A stretch of 64,000 bases of DNA from Cyanobacteria bacterium SIG28 (GTDB taxonomy: Bacteria; Cyanobacteriota; Vampirovibrionia; Gastranaerophilales; Gastranaerophilaceae): NCBI GenBank assembly GCA_015152525.1, contig SUTU01000004.1:1-64000 (forward strand), given 5' to 3'. Positions 34,716 through 41,858 of the stretch are shown here, piece by piece. The position numbers were made by a program, and so were the translations under genes. Below the pieces are notes generated by a model. That model was not told the DNA's origin. It did not search any database and saw only the letters and a list, made by a program, of their open reading frames with translations. Each line of letters begins with the position of its first letter. The stretch's first letter is position 1.

Positions 34716-35243
34716 TTAATTATTTTTATTTGTCAAATATAGTGTTAATTTTGACATACCTTTGATTAATAGAGCTATACCGCTAAGCATTGCAACCAAC
34801 CAAAATGACATTATCGGTAATCCGACAACAATTGCTAAGCCGACTGTAAATAAAACTATTGCGCCAAAATATTTGCAACTCATGAAATTAAACATGTTTT
34901 CTATATGTGAAATAAAGGCTGTTAATGAGATGCTTTCAAGTAAAAAATAAACACCGATTAGTGCAATTAACCAAAGTAAACTAATTTTTGGTACTAAAAG
35001 TAATAAAATCCCGAGTGTTAGCACAAATGCACCAAGAAAAACTCGCCATAAAATATTAAGCGCATAATTTCTGTTAACAAAAGCAAAAATAATTTTGTAA
35101 AGTCCGTATGCAATAAATGCGGAACTCAGCATTACACCAAATGTAAGCGATGTTAATTTCGGTAAAATCAGTACACATAATCCAAGTGTTATCAGTATTA
35201 AACTTTCAATAAAAACAAAACCTAAAAATCTTCTTTCTGACAT
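34716..35243 (-). CDS. HdeD/DUF308 family membrane protein
   Basis: A 175-aa inner-membrane protein with six hydrophobic segments arranged as the HdeD/DUF308 family: SLILITLGLCVLILPKLTSL, VFLGAFVLTLGILLLLVPK, and IVLFTVGLAIVVGLPIMSFW. HdeD is tied to acid resistance in E. coli, but most family members are uncharacterised. GAAGGAG lies before the start. It is leftward and 95 bp upstream of the TonB-C/TPR gene, which has its own promoter. Confidence 0.85.
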   Translation of the reverse strand: MSERRFLGFVFIESLILITLGLCVLILPKLTSLTFGVMLSSAFIAYGLYKIIFAFVNRNYALNILWRVFLGAFVLTLGILLLLVPKISLLWLIALIGVYFLLESISLTAFISHIENMFNFMSCKYFGAIVLFTVGLAIVVGLPIMSFWLVAMLSGIALLIKGMSKLTLYLTNKNN

Positions 35244-35361
35244 TGTATTTTTCTCCTTCTATAATATAGGATAACTTTTTATTCAAAAATTACGTTATAT
35301 TATTTGGTAATTTTTCGGAATAATTTATTTTTTTATTCAATTTATATGCTAGAATTTATAT

Positions 35362-36099
35362 ATGATAAAAAACGGATATTCAAAAAAACTAAATGTTAAG
35401 TATTCTGAAATCGACCAAAATAAGGCTTTAAAACCTTACTCGCTTTTAAACTTTTTGCAAGATATTGCGAGTGAAAACGCTGAGGAGTGGGGATTTGGAT
35501 ATTCATTTATACATCCTAGAAATTACGCTTGGTTTTTGATTAAGTACAGAATGGAGTTTACGGATTACCCTTTTGATGTTCAGGATTTAACTCTTGTAAC
35601 AGAACCAAGAGGATATAATAAACTATTCGCTTTTCGTGATTTTGAGTTTTATAAAGATGAAAAACTTATAGGTAGAGTTGCCAGTATGTGGTCATTGGTG
35701 GATTATGAGTCCCGTGCTATGGTTAATATAGGTACTGCTCTTGGCGAAAACCCAAATATGCCTCTTTATGAAAAAAGGGAAGACGATTTAAGTTTCTCGA
35801 AGATTACACCGTTATCTAATCCGAGTTTGGAGATGGAATTTGAAGTCCGTTATAATGATTTGGATGTTAACGGACATGCTAATAATGGGAATTATATAGT
35901 TTGGGCTTTTGAACCATTAAGCTTTGAGTTTAAGAATGAGCATAAACTTAAAACTTTGGATATGGTTTATAAAAAAGAGGTTAAATTTGGAGAAAAATTG
36001 GTTTCTCAGATTGAGTTTAAAGACGAACGAACGACAATCCACAGGCTAAAAAATTCTGCAGACGAAGATTTGTGTCTTTTGGAATGTGTTTGGGCATAA
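35362..36099 (+). CDS. Acyl-ACP thioesterase (FatA/FatB-like)
   Basis: A 245-aa double hot-dog thioesterase that releases fatty acids from acyl carrier protein. First hot-dog: VKYSEIDQNKALKPYSLLNF with LQDIASENAEEWGFG and AWFLIKYRMEFTDYP. Second: VRYNDLDVNGHANNGNYIVW, holding the Asn-His catalytic pair of plant and bacterial acyl-ACP thioesterases. No signal. TGC-TAGAAT ends 6 nt before the ATG and there is no SD, so translation probably starts from a leaderless message. Confidence 0.88.
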   Translation: MIKNGYSKKLNVKYSEIDQNKALKPYSLLNFLQDIASENAEEWGFGYSFIHPRNYAWFLIKYRMEFTDYPFDVQDLTLVTEPRGYNKLFAFRDFEFYKDEKLIGRVASMWSLVDYESRAMVNIGTALGENPNMPLYEKREDDLSFSKITPLSNPSLEMEFEVRYNDLDVNGHANNGNYIVWAFEPLSFEFKNEHKLKTLDMVYKKEVKFGEKLVSQIEFKDERTTIHRLKNSADEDLCLLECVWA

Positions 36100-36164
36100 C
36101 AAAATTTAACTTTATTTTTTAGGATAGATATGTTAGTTTAAATTTTATAGGAAAGGGGGAAAAT

Positions 36165-36446
36165 ATGAAAAAGATTTTATCAGTTTTAGTTTTGTTAATG
36201 ATGTTTTCAATGGCAACACCGGTTTTTGCTACAGAAGGTAAACCCGGTGAAATTTCAGGTCGTTCAGTAGGTGCGGCAGTATTATCGCTTTTAGTATGGC
36301 CTGGGTTGGGTCAATTGATTAATGAAAACCCTGTTGATAAGAATGTTACACACGCTGTTTTAGGCTTAACAGGTATTTTTAGATTTTGGTCTTGCTATGA
36401 CGCGTTGGTTGATAGAACCGGCGGTGTATGGCATAACAGAATTTAG
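36165..36446 (+). CDS. Small exported or membrane protein
   Basis: A 93-aa protein with a Sec signal (KKILSVLVLLMMFSMATPVF, then A) and a further hydrophobic stretch (VGAAVLSLLVWPGLGQLINE). The end (WSCYDALVDRTGGVWHNRI) is conserved-looking but not one I can assign. AAAGGGGG precedes the start. A terminator follows 15 bp after the stop, so it is monocistronic or the last gene of its unit. Function unknown. Confidence 0.7.
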   Translation: MKKILSVLVLLMMFSMATPVFATEGKPGEISGRSVGAAVLSLLVWPGLGQLINENPVDKNVTHAVLGLTGIFRFWSCYDALVDRTGGVWHNRI

Positions 36447-36461
36447 GTTATGTAAAGTTTT

Positions 36462-36494
36462 AGGGAGTCCTGTCGCCCGATGGGACTCTTTTTA
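36462..36494 (+). terminator. Rho-independent terminator
   Basis: GAGTCC and GGACTC form the core of a stem around a GC-rich loop (TGTCGCCCGATG), followed by TTTTTAT. It closes the small exported-protein gene. Confidence 0.75.
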
Positions 36495-36506
36495 TAGGTA
36501 GATAGA

Positions 36507-36848
36507 ATGTTAAGACAATTATTACCAATACTATTATTAACTATTTCAAATATATTTATGACTTTTGCTTGGTATGGTCATCTCAGATACAAGGGTTCGG
36601 CGTTGTGGATTGTAATTCTTGTAAGTTGGGGGATTGCATTTTTGGAATATTGTTTTCAGGTTCCGGCAAATAGAATTGGTCATGAATATTTTTCAGCGGC
36701 GCAACTTAAAACAATGCAGGAGGCAATAACTCTTGTTGTTTTTAGTGTTTTTTCTGTTTTGTATTTAAAAGAAGATTTTCAGTGGAATCATTTGGTCGGT
36801 TTTGCGTTAATCATTTTAGCAGTATTTTTTATTTTTAAAAAGTGGTAA
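36507..36848 (+). CDS. DMT-type small membrane protein (DUF486)
   Basis: A 113-aa protein with four hydrophobic helices. The DUF486 signature is clear: LLLTISNIFMTFAWYGHLRY, the loop FLEYCFQVPANRIGHEYFSA, AQLKTMQEAITLVVFSVFSV, and the final FKKW. The family belongs with small drug/metabolite-type transporters, but no substrate is known. It starts 59 bp after the previous stop, just past the terminator. It ends 10 bp before a strong promoter that drives the tRNA-Lys array. Confidence 0.88.
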   Translation: MLRQLLPILLLTISNIFMTFAWYGHLRYKGSALWIVILVSWGIAFLEYCFQVPANRIGHEYFSAAQLKTMQEAITLVVFSVFSVLYLKEDFQWNHLVGFALIILAVFFIFKKW

Positions 36849-36858
36849 ATAAAAAATG

Positions 36859-36887
36859 TTGATTTGAAATTTTGTGTTAGTTATAAT
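36859..36887 (+). promoter_or_regulatory. Promoter of the repeat array and tRNA-Lys
   Basis: TTGATT (36859-36864), a 17-nt spacer and TATAAT (36882-36887). The predicted start is near 36894, 20 nt before the first 123-bp unit. No terminator is seen until 37486, so one transcript of about 620 nt would cover four units and the tRNA. Confidence 0.75.
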
Positions 36888-36913
36888 TATTTTATTGATT
36901 GACAATTAAATAT

Positions 36914-37405
36914 GGGTGCGTGGCACTCTGCCGATGAAAATCCGAACCATTGAGGATTTTCAGAGAGGTAAGGTAGCGCCGGAGCGAAGCTCCCCGCTAA
37001 CGACTGCTACACATCAAGTTTGAAAATTAAATATATGGGTGCGTGGCACTCTGCCGATGAAAATCCGAACCGTTGAGGATTTTCAGAGAGGTAAGGTAGC
37101 GCCGGAGCAAAGCTCCTCGCTAACGACTGCTACACATCAAGTTTGAAAATTAAATATATGGGTGCGTGGCACTCTGCCGAAGAAAATCCGAACCGTTGAG
37201 GATTTTCAGAGAGGTAAGGTAGCGCCGGAGCAAAGCTCCTCGCTAACGACTGCTACACATCAAGTTTGAAAATTAAATATATGGGTGCGTGGCACTCTGC
37301 CGATGAAAATCCGAACCGTTGAGGATTTTCAGAGAGGTAAGGTAGCGCCGGAGCAAAGCTCCCCGCTAACGACTGCTACACATCAAGTTTGAAAATTAAA
37401 TATAT
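36914..37405 (+). repeat. Four 123-bp tandem units in register with tRNA-Lys; probable structured RNA array
   Basis: Units start at 36914, 37037, 37160 and 37283, each exactly 123 bp, and the tRNA begins at 37406 as the next step. Every unit opens with GGGTGCGTGGC, the first 11 nt of the tRNA, and contains GGTAGCGC, another stretch of it. Each unit can fold as a three-way junction: closing stem GTGGCA/TGCTAC, arm 2 GAAAATCC/GGATTTTC (extended by CTCT/AGAG), and arm 3 TAGCG-GGAGC/GCTCC-CGCTA. Almost all differences between copies fall in loops (A/G in the arm 2 loop, GAA/AAA in the arm 3 loop). No ORF. It does not match an RNA family I know. Confidence 0.85.
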
Positions 37406-37478
37406 GGGTGCGTGGCGCAGTCGGTAGCGCAGTTGACTCTTAATCAATTGGTCGTGGGTTCGAGTCCCACCACACCCA
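37406..37478 (+). tRNA. tRNA-Lys (anticodon CTT)
   Basis: A 73-nt cloverleaf: acceptor GGGTGCG/CACACCC with a C-A mismatch at pair 6-67, D-arm GCGC/GCGC, anticodon stem GTTGA/TCAAT with loop CTCTTAA giving anticodon CTT, T-arm GTGGG/CCCAC with TTCGAGT, discriminator A. CCA is not encoded. The acceptor mismatch is unusual and shares its 5' strand with the four upstream repeats. The gene is the last element of the 123-bp array. Confidence 0.92.
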
Positions 37479-37485
37479 TTTTATT

Positions 37486-37511
37486 AAGGTAGGCATAAGC
37501 CTACCTTTTTT
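37486..37511 (+). terminator. Terminator of the tRNA-Lys transcript
   Basis: AAGGTAGGC and GCCTACCTT with loop ATAA, running into a T-run, 7 nt past the tRNA. A strong intrinsic terminator for the whole array transcript. Confidence 0.92.
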
Positions 37512-37815
37512 GATATTGATATTTAAAAGGGGACGAGTACCTTTTAACATGACTTTTGGTCGGAAGTGTTTCATGTCATTGTGAGTCTGTAAAGGCGAAG
37601 CAATCCAGCTTTTGCCGATTTATTAAGGTCGGAAATTGAGTGAACCAAATTACCTCAAAAGTTCATTTTCAGTCCTCAAAATTCCAAATTTGGAATTTTG
37701 AAATGGTAAATATTCGTCTCAAATACCGACAAAATATAAAACACACAAAAGGACAAAAATAGGTAATTTAAATAATTTTATTGATTAATACAAATAAATT
37801 TGATAAAATTAGCTT
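37512..37815. other. Intergenic region with dispersed-repeat remnant and ORF6N promoter
   Basis: There is no gene in these 304 bp. The segment around 37573-37606 (TCATTGTGAGTCTGTAAAGG, then CGAAGCAATCCAGC) resembles the widespread intergenic repeat with CGAAGCAATCC. A perfect 26-bp palindrome is at 37676-37701. TTGATT (37781), 17 nt and TAAAAT (37804-37809) form a promoter whose -10 ends 6 nt before the ORF6N ATG. Confidence 0.65.
37676..37701. promoter_or_regulatory. 26-bp perfect palindrome upstream of the ORF6N gene
   Basis: The half-site TCAAAATTCCAAA is followed directly by its exact complement. It lies about 80 bp upstream of the promoter of the ORF6N gene. A perfect palindrome of this length with no spacer suggests a dimeric protein site rather than an RNA hairpin. 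Confidence 0.6.
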
Positions 37816-38328
37816 ATGAATAGCTTGGTTGAAGTAAAAAATCTAATATATGAAGTCAGAGGGTATAAAGTCATGTTAGACTCTGATTTGGCAGATTTAT
37901 ATGAAGTTCCAACAAAGCGATTGAATGAAGCTGTAAAGCGTAATTTGGCACGTTTTCCTACACATTATATGTTTCAATTGACTAATGAAGAATTTGAAAG
38001 TTTGAGGTCGCAAATTGCGACCTCAAACAAAACTCGTGGCGGACGACGTTACATGCCATATGTTTTTACTGAACAAGGAGTAGCAATGCTTTCTACTGTT
38101 TTGAATTCAGAAAAAGCTATTCAAATAAATATCAAAATTATTGATACATTTGTACAGATGCGTCAATGGGCATTGGATAATAAAGAATTGACAAAAAGAG
38201 TTGCAGACATAGAAAACTATCTGATAAACTATGCAAAAGACAACAACAAAGAAATAGAAAAAATCTATGAAGCAATAGATTTACTAATGGACAGAACAAA
38301 ACCAAGAAAAATAGGATTTAATACATAA
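37816..38328 (+). CDS. ORF6N-domain DNA-binding protein
   Basis: A 170-aa protein with the phage/mobile-element ORF6N domain: RGYKVMLDSDLADLYEVPTK, RLNEAVKRNLARFPTHYMF, RGGRRYMPYVFTEQGVAMLS, TVLNSEKAIQINIKIIDTFV. A coiled-coil tail follows. The family is linked to regulation in phages and integrated elements. Inside the coding sequence, at 38000-38028, two perfect 14-bp arms (GTTTGAGGTCGCAA and complement) surround a single base, encoding SLRSQIATSN. There is no SD. TTGATT-17-TAAAAT ends 6 nt upstream of the ATG, consistent with a leaderless start. Confidence 0.88.
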   Translation: MNSLVEVKNLIYEVRGYKVMLDSDLADLYEVPTKRLNEAVKRNLARFPTHYMFQLTNEEFESLRSQIATSNKTRGGRRYMPYVFTEQGVAMLSTVLNSEKAIQINIKIIDTFVQMRQWALDNKELTKRVADIENYLINYAKDNNKEIEKIYEAIDLLMDRTKPRKIGFNT

Positions 38329-38329
38329 A

Positions 38330-38650
38330 ATGTCTAAAGAATTGAAAAAAATAATAATTAATTCCTATTTATTTACATTATTTGGTGCATATATTTTGTT
38401 TTTCATTTGGGCTATGGGACCGGCATTAATGGGTTCAGATATTGCTGTCATAGGTGGTGTTGTATTTTATATAATATATTTAGTTCCTATATTAATATTT
38501 ACGTTTAGAATTTTTAAAGAACCTAAAGATAATAAAATTTTTATTTTTTACCTAGTTGGTATATATGCAATTTTAATTTTTAATACAATCCAATTTATTA
38601 ATTGTTTTTTACCATATTCTATTTTTGATTATCAAATTATTTGGAAATAA
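38330..38650 (+). CDS. Hypothetical three-helix membrane protein
   Basis: A 106-aa protein with three hydrophobic segments (SYLFTLFGAYILFFIWAMG, VVFYIIYLVPILIFTFRIF, FIFYLVGIYAILIFNTIQF). No recognised family. It begins 1 bp after the ORF6N stop with AGGA upstream, so the pair is probably co-transcribed. Function unknown. Confidence 0.65.
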   Translation: MSKELKKIIINSYLFTLFGAYILFFIWAMGPALMGSDIAVIGGVVFYIIYLVPILIFTFRIFKEPKDNKIFIFYLVGIYAILIFNTIQFINCFLPYSIFDYQIIWK

Positions 38651-38787
38651 TTCTCAAAATTTATGTTCAAAATACTCAAACCGACTGTTTATTTGCAACC
38701 AAAATTGTGTAAGCAATTTTAAGGCAAAAATTAGTGCTTTAATGAGTGGTTTGGGCGGGAGTAAGAAGTAAAAATGTTATCCTTGTA

Positions 38788-38811
38788 TGTGTCAACCAAT
38801 TATTTGACACA
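38788..38811. other. Inverted repeat in the gap after the membrane protein
   Basis: Arms TGTGTCAA and TTGACACA with an 8-nt centre. It sits 30 bp past the 3' end of a leftward gene, so it might be a weak terminator, but there is no U-run. The rest of 38651-38840 shows nothing else. Confidence 0.35.
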
Positions 38812-38840
38812 AATCAATATATAATTCACTAATTTTTGGA

Positions 38841-39302
38841 TTAAATTTTTGCTTTTGCCATATATTTTTTATATTTAATAACTTGTTTTCCGTTGAATTT
38901 TAGCTCATTATAAATCTTTTTATAATGGTTGAATGTTGAAATGCTAAAAATACCACCGTGATAAGAGTGTTTTCTCATAGTTATTAAGGTATCATTACCA
39001 TTGTTTAAAGGTTTTAATTGACAAGAAAAAGCAGCTTGTGCATATTTACCTTTTGCCCATTTATCGTTGCTAACACCTATATAAGCTAAAGCCGTATGTT
39101 TGTTGTAATCAACGACATAAGTATTTTTTTGCAAGTCTTTTTCTTTTACTGTTACAACACCCTCATATTGCTTAATCACATCTAAAACAATTTGTTGTGC
39201 TTCTTGAATATTAGTATCAATAGCAACTCTTCTATCAATTTCTGCAGCAAAACAAGTATTTGTGATTAATAGCATTGATAACAAAAATAAAATCTTTTTC
39301 AT
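38841..39302 (-). CDS. Exported hypothetical protein
   Basis: A 153-aa protein with a Sec signal (MKKILFLLSMLLITNTCFAA, cleavage after FAA). The mature part is mixed alpha/beta with a basic end (QVIKYKKYMAKAKI). The segment DVIKQYEGVVTVKEKDLQKN with TYVVDYNKHTALAYIGV looks like one conserved unit, but I cannot assign it. GGAGTTACT precedes the chosen ATG, 12 codons inside the longest frame. Probably periplasmic. Function unknown. Confidence 0.7.
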   Translation of the reverse strand: MKKILFLLSMLLITNTCFAAEIDRRVAIDTNIQEAQQIVLDVIKQYEGVVTVKEKDLQKNTYVVDYNKHTALAYIGVSNDKWAKGKYAQAAFSCQLKPLNNGNDTLITMRKHSYHGGIFSISTFNHYKKIYNELKFNGKQVIKYKKYMAKAKI

Positions 39303-39468
39303 AGTAACTCCATTCCTTAACTTGATGTTAAAATACAACTTTTATTAAATTCCATTGCCCTATATGCATATTTATTGCACTTAATCACAAGATTGTCAAG
39401 TTTGTATGTAGTTCCGATTAATTCATTTTTGCAATTATTTAATTGAGAATTAATAGAAAGGAGCTATT

Positions 39469-39792
39469 ATGTCAGAGATTAAAAAACTTTTAGGCAAAAG
39501 AATAAGAGAAGTTAGAATTTTAAGAAATCTTACACAAGAAGATTTATCAGAATTGACTGATATTGGAGCTTCAAGCATAAGTAAAATTGAAAGCGGACAT
39601 TTTCACCCAACTGATGAAAACCTTGAAAAAATAGCAAAGGCTCTAAAAATAGAGCCGTATAAGCTATACATGTTTAATCATCAGAAAGATACAAGAGAAT
39701 TAATAGAAGATTTAGAAAATATCTTAAAATCTGCAACAGATGATGAGATTAAACTTGTTCATAGAGTTGTAACAAGCATTTTAGATAAATAA
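39469..39792 (+). CDS. XRE-family HTH regulator
   Basis: A 107-aa protein with an N-terminal Cro/CI HTH: GKRIREVRILRNLTQEDLSE, ASSISKIESGHFHPTDENLE, then KIAKALKIEPYKLYMF. A short helical tail (DTRELIEDLENILKSATDDE) may give dimerisation. AAGGAG precedes the ATG. It lies directly upstream of a ten-base C tract and the hpf gene. Target genes unknown; autoregulation is likely by family. Confidence 0.88.
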   Translation: MSEIKKLLGKRIREVRILRNLTQEDLSELTDIGASSISKIESGHFHPTDENLEKIAKALKIEPYKLYMFNHQKDTRELIEDLENILKSATDDEIKLVHRVVTSILDK

Positions 39793-39796
39793 TTAT

Positions 39797-39806
39797 CCCC
39801 CCCCCC
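39797..39806. repeat. Poly-C(10) tract
   Basis: Ten consecutive C residues stand out sharply in a very AT-rich gap, 4 bp after the XRE stop and just ahead of the hpf promoter region (TAAAAT at 39830-39835). Tracts like this are prone to slipped-strand changes in length and drive phase variation in some bacteria. Confidence 0.75.
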
Positions 39807-39861
39807 TTTTAAAATCTTTAAAAATAGTGTAAAATAAAAGAGGTAGTCATAGGAGGTGTAA

Positions 39862-40230
39862 ATGTATATACACGTAAACGGAAAAAACATTGAGATTACA
39901 GATGCTATTAAAGCTTATGTAAAAGAAAAATTAGGCAAAGTGGTAAACCATTATGACCAAATTACGGGCATGGATGTAATTCTCTCCGTTATCAAAAATC
40001 CGGCTGCAACAGGCAAACATATTGCTGAAGTAGCTTGTAAAACAAACACAAGCGTTATTAGATGCGAAGAATCTGCTGATTCTATGTACGAAAGTATCGA
40101 TTTGCTTGCAGACAAACTTGACAGACAAGTGAAGAAATTCAAAAACAAGGCTCTTTATTCTGACAAAACTTCTATCCGTTCAGGTATTGAAGAAAAAGTT
40201 GTTGAAGAAGAAGAGACTGTAGAAAGTTAG
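39862..40230 (+). CDS. hpf: Ribosome hibernation promoting factor (short form)
   Basis: A 122-aa HPF/RaiA-type protein that binds the 30S subunit and parks ribosomes in poor conditions. Family features: YIHVNGKNIEITDAIKAYVK, EKLGKVVNHYDQITGMDVIL, and DSMYESIDLLADKLDRQVKK. It lacks the C-terminal dimerisation domain of long HPF; a Glu-rich tail ends the protein. AGGAGGTG lies before the ATG. A poly-C tract upstream of its promoter could influence expression. Confidence 0.92.
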   Translation: MYIHVNGKNIEITDAIKAYVKEKLGKVVNHYDQITGMDVILSVIKNPAATGKHIAEVACKTNTSVIRCEESADSMYESIDLLADKLDRQVKKFKNKALYSDKTSIRSGIEEKVVEEEETVES

Positions 40231-40285
40231 TATATAATTAAAGTTTTTTAGCAGGTAAGTTGGGGTTAAGACTGAGGTCAGCAAA

Positions 40286-41074
40286 ATGATAAATAATAAA
40301 AAAGTCGTAGTGATAATGCCTGCTTATAATGCTGAAAAAACTTTAGAAAAAACTTATAATGAGATTTATAAAAATTTCGTCGATGAGATTATTCTTGTCG
40401 ACGATTTTTCTTCCGATGAAACTAAAGAAATTGCGAAACAGTTAAATATAACTACTATAGTTCACGAAAAAAATATAGGTTATGGCGGAAACCAAAAATC
40501 TTGTTATAGGGCAGCTTTAAAAGCAGGCGCCGATATTGTAATTATGTTACATCCGGATTATCAATATACGCCAAAACTTGTGCCCGCAATGGCATCAATG
40601 CTTGCTTTTGACGAATATGATGCAGTTATAGGCTCCAGAATTATCGGAAACTCCGCTCTTAAAGGCGGTATGCCTTTGTATAAATATATTTCCAATAGAT
40701 TTTTGACCTGTTTCCAAAATATTGTTATAGGTGAAAAATTATCTGAATATCATACCGGTTTCAGAGGGTTTACACGTGAGATTTTGGAAAAGTTACCTCT
40801 GGAAGATTGTAGTGATGATTTTATTTTTGATAACCAAATGCTGGCTCTAATTTTCTATTATGGATATAAAATCGGTGAAATTTCCTGCCCTACAAAATAT
40901 TTTAAAGAAGCTTCTTCTATCAATTTTGTCAGATCTTGCAAATATGGTTTAGAGGTTTTAGGTGTTAGTATAAAATATCGCCTTGCTAAAATGGGTTTAG
41001 GGATAAAACTTTTTAACAAGACAGGTCGTGTGTTAGATTTAGAAAAAGAATTGAATTATTATTACAAAGGTTAA
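40286..41074 (+). CDS. Glycosyltransferase family 2
   Basis: A 262-aa GT-A enzyme transferring a sugar from a nucleotide donor. It has [20 protein letters not shown], the metal-binding region [18 protein letters not shown], and [15 protein letters not shown], the layout of dolichyl/undecaprenyl-phosphate glycosyltransferases. No C-terminal membrane segment, so it is probably peripheral. GAGGT precedes the start, and the gene ends 1 bp before rdgB. The substrate is unknown; cell-envelope sugar assembly is the usual context. Confidence 0.87.
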   Translation: MINNKKVVVIMPAYNAEKTLEKTYNEIYKNFVDEIILVDDFSSDETKEIAKQLNITTIVHEKNIGYGGNQKSCYRAALKAGADIVIMLHPDYQYTPKLVPAMASMLAFDEYDAVIGSRIIGNSALKGGMPLYKYISNRFLTCFQNIVIGEKLSEYHTGFRGFTREILEKLPLEDCSDDFIFDNQMLALIFYYGYKIGEISCPTKYFKEASSINFVRSCKYGLEVLGVSIKYRLAKMGLGIKLFNKTGRVLDLEKELNYYYKG

Positions 41075-41075
41075 T

Positions 41076-41642
41076 ATGAAAATTGTTTTAGCAACCTCAA
41101 ATGAGCATAAAGTTAAAGAGATTAACGCAATTGTGGCGCAAGAAAATATTTCGTTTATTTTGCCACCGTCCGGTTTTGATCCGATTGAGGACGGGTTAAC
41201 TTTTGAAGAAAATTCTTTAATAAAAGCTCGTGCAGCTTGGGAACTTTCTAAAACTTGGGTTTTAGCAGATGATTCCGGATTGTGTATTGATGCATTAAAT
41301 GGCGCTCCCGGGATTCATTCAGCACGATATGCTCAAACACCTCAAGAAAGAATTGACAGAGTATTGTCAGAGTTAGAGGGTGTGAATAATCGCTCAGCAC
41401 GTTTCAAATGCTGTATGACGCTGATTAATCCGAGTGGTGAAGTTGAATTTTCTTATACCGGTGTTTGTGAAGGTTCTATTGTTAATGAACAGCGTGGAAC
41501 CAACGGTTTTGGGTATGATCCGATTTTTTTACTTGATAACTCTGACAGAACAATGGCAGAACTTAGTGAAGAAGAGAAAAACAAATTATCTCATCGTGGA
41601 AAAGCTTTAACTGCAGTAATTGAATATTTGAATAAAAAATAA
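41076..41642 (+). CDS. rdgB: Non-canonical purine NTP pyrophosphatase (RdgB/HAM1)
   Basis: A 188-aa house-cleaning enzyme hydrolysing dITP, ITP and XTP. Motifs: the N-terminal VLATSNEHKVKEINAIV, VLADDSGLCIDALNGAPGIH with SARYA, GTNGFGYDPIFLL, and the closing SHRGKALTAVIEYL. Length is normal. It begins 1 bp after the glycosyltransferase stop and is therefore co-transcribed. It protects DNA and RNA from deaminated purines. Confidence 0.96.
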   Translation: MKIVLATSNEHKVKEINAIVAQENISFILPPSGFDPIEDGLTFEENSLIKARAAWELSKTWVLADDSGLCIDALNGAPGIHSARYAQTPQERIDRVLSELEGVNNRSARFKCCMTLINPSGEVEFSYTGVCEGSIVNEQRGTNGFGYDPIFLLDNSDRTMAELSEEEKNKLSHRGKALTAVIEYLNKK

Positions 41643-41858
41643 AAGAATATAACAACATTAAAATCAGTTCTTTTTAATAAAGTTATATTAGAATTAATCT
41701 TTACAAAATTTAACAAATGAGTTAAAATATAAAGTGTTGTTTAATACTTTGTTACAATATAGCAAATAAATTTGTTTTGATGTTTTAATTAGAATTATAA
41801 TGTTATTAAATAACAAAGTACAACCCATTATTATTTAAAAATTAGGAATTCGGATACT

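Noticed and set aside
36914-37405. CRISPR array
   Set aside because: The repeats are contiguous 123-bp units with no unique spacers, and there are no cas genes nearby.
36914-37405. Four extra tRNA genes
   Set aside because: Only the first 11 nt and a GGTAGCGC stretch match the tRNA; no anticodon or T-arm can be formed.
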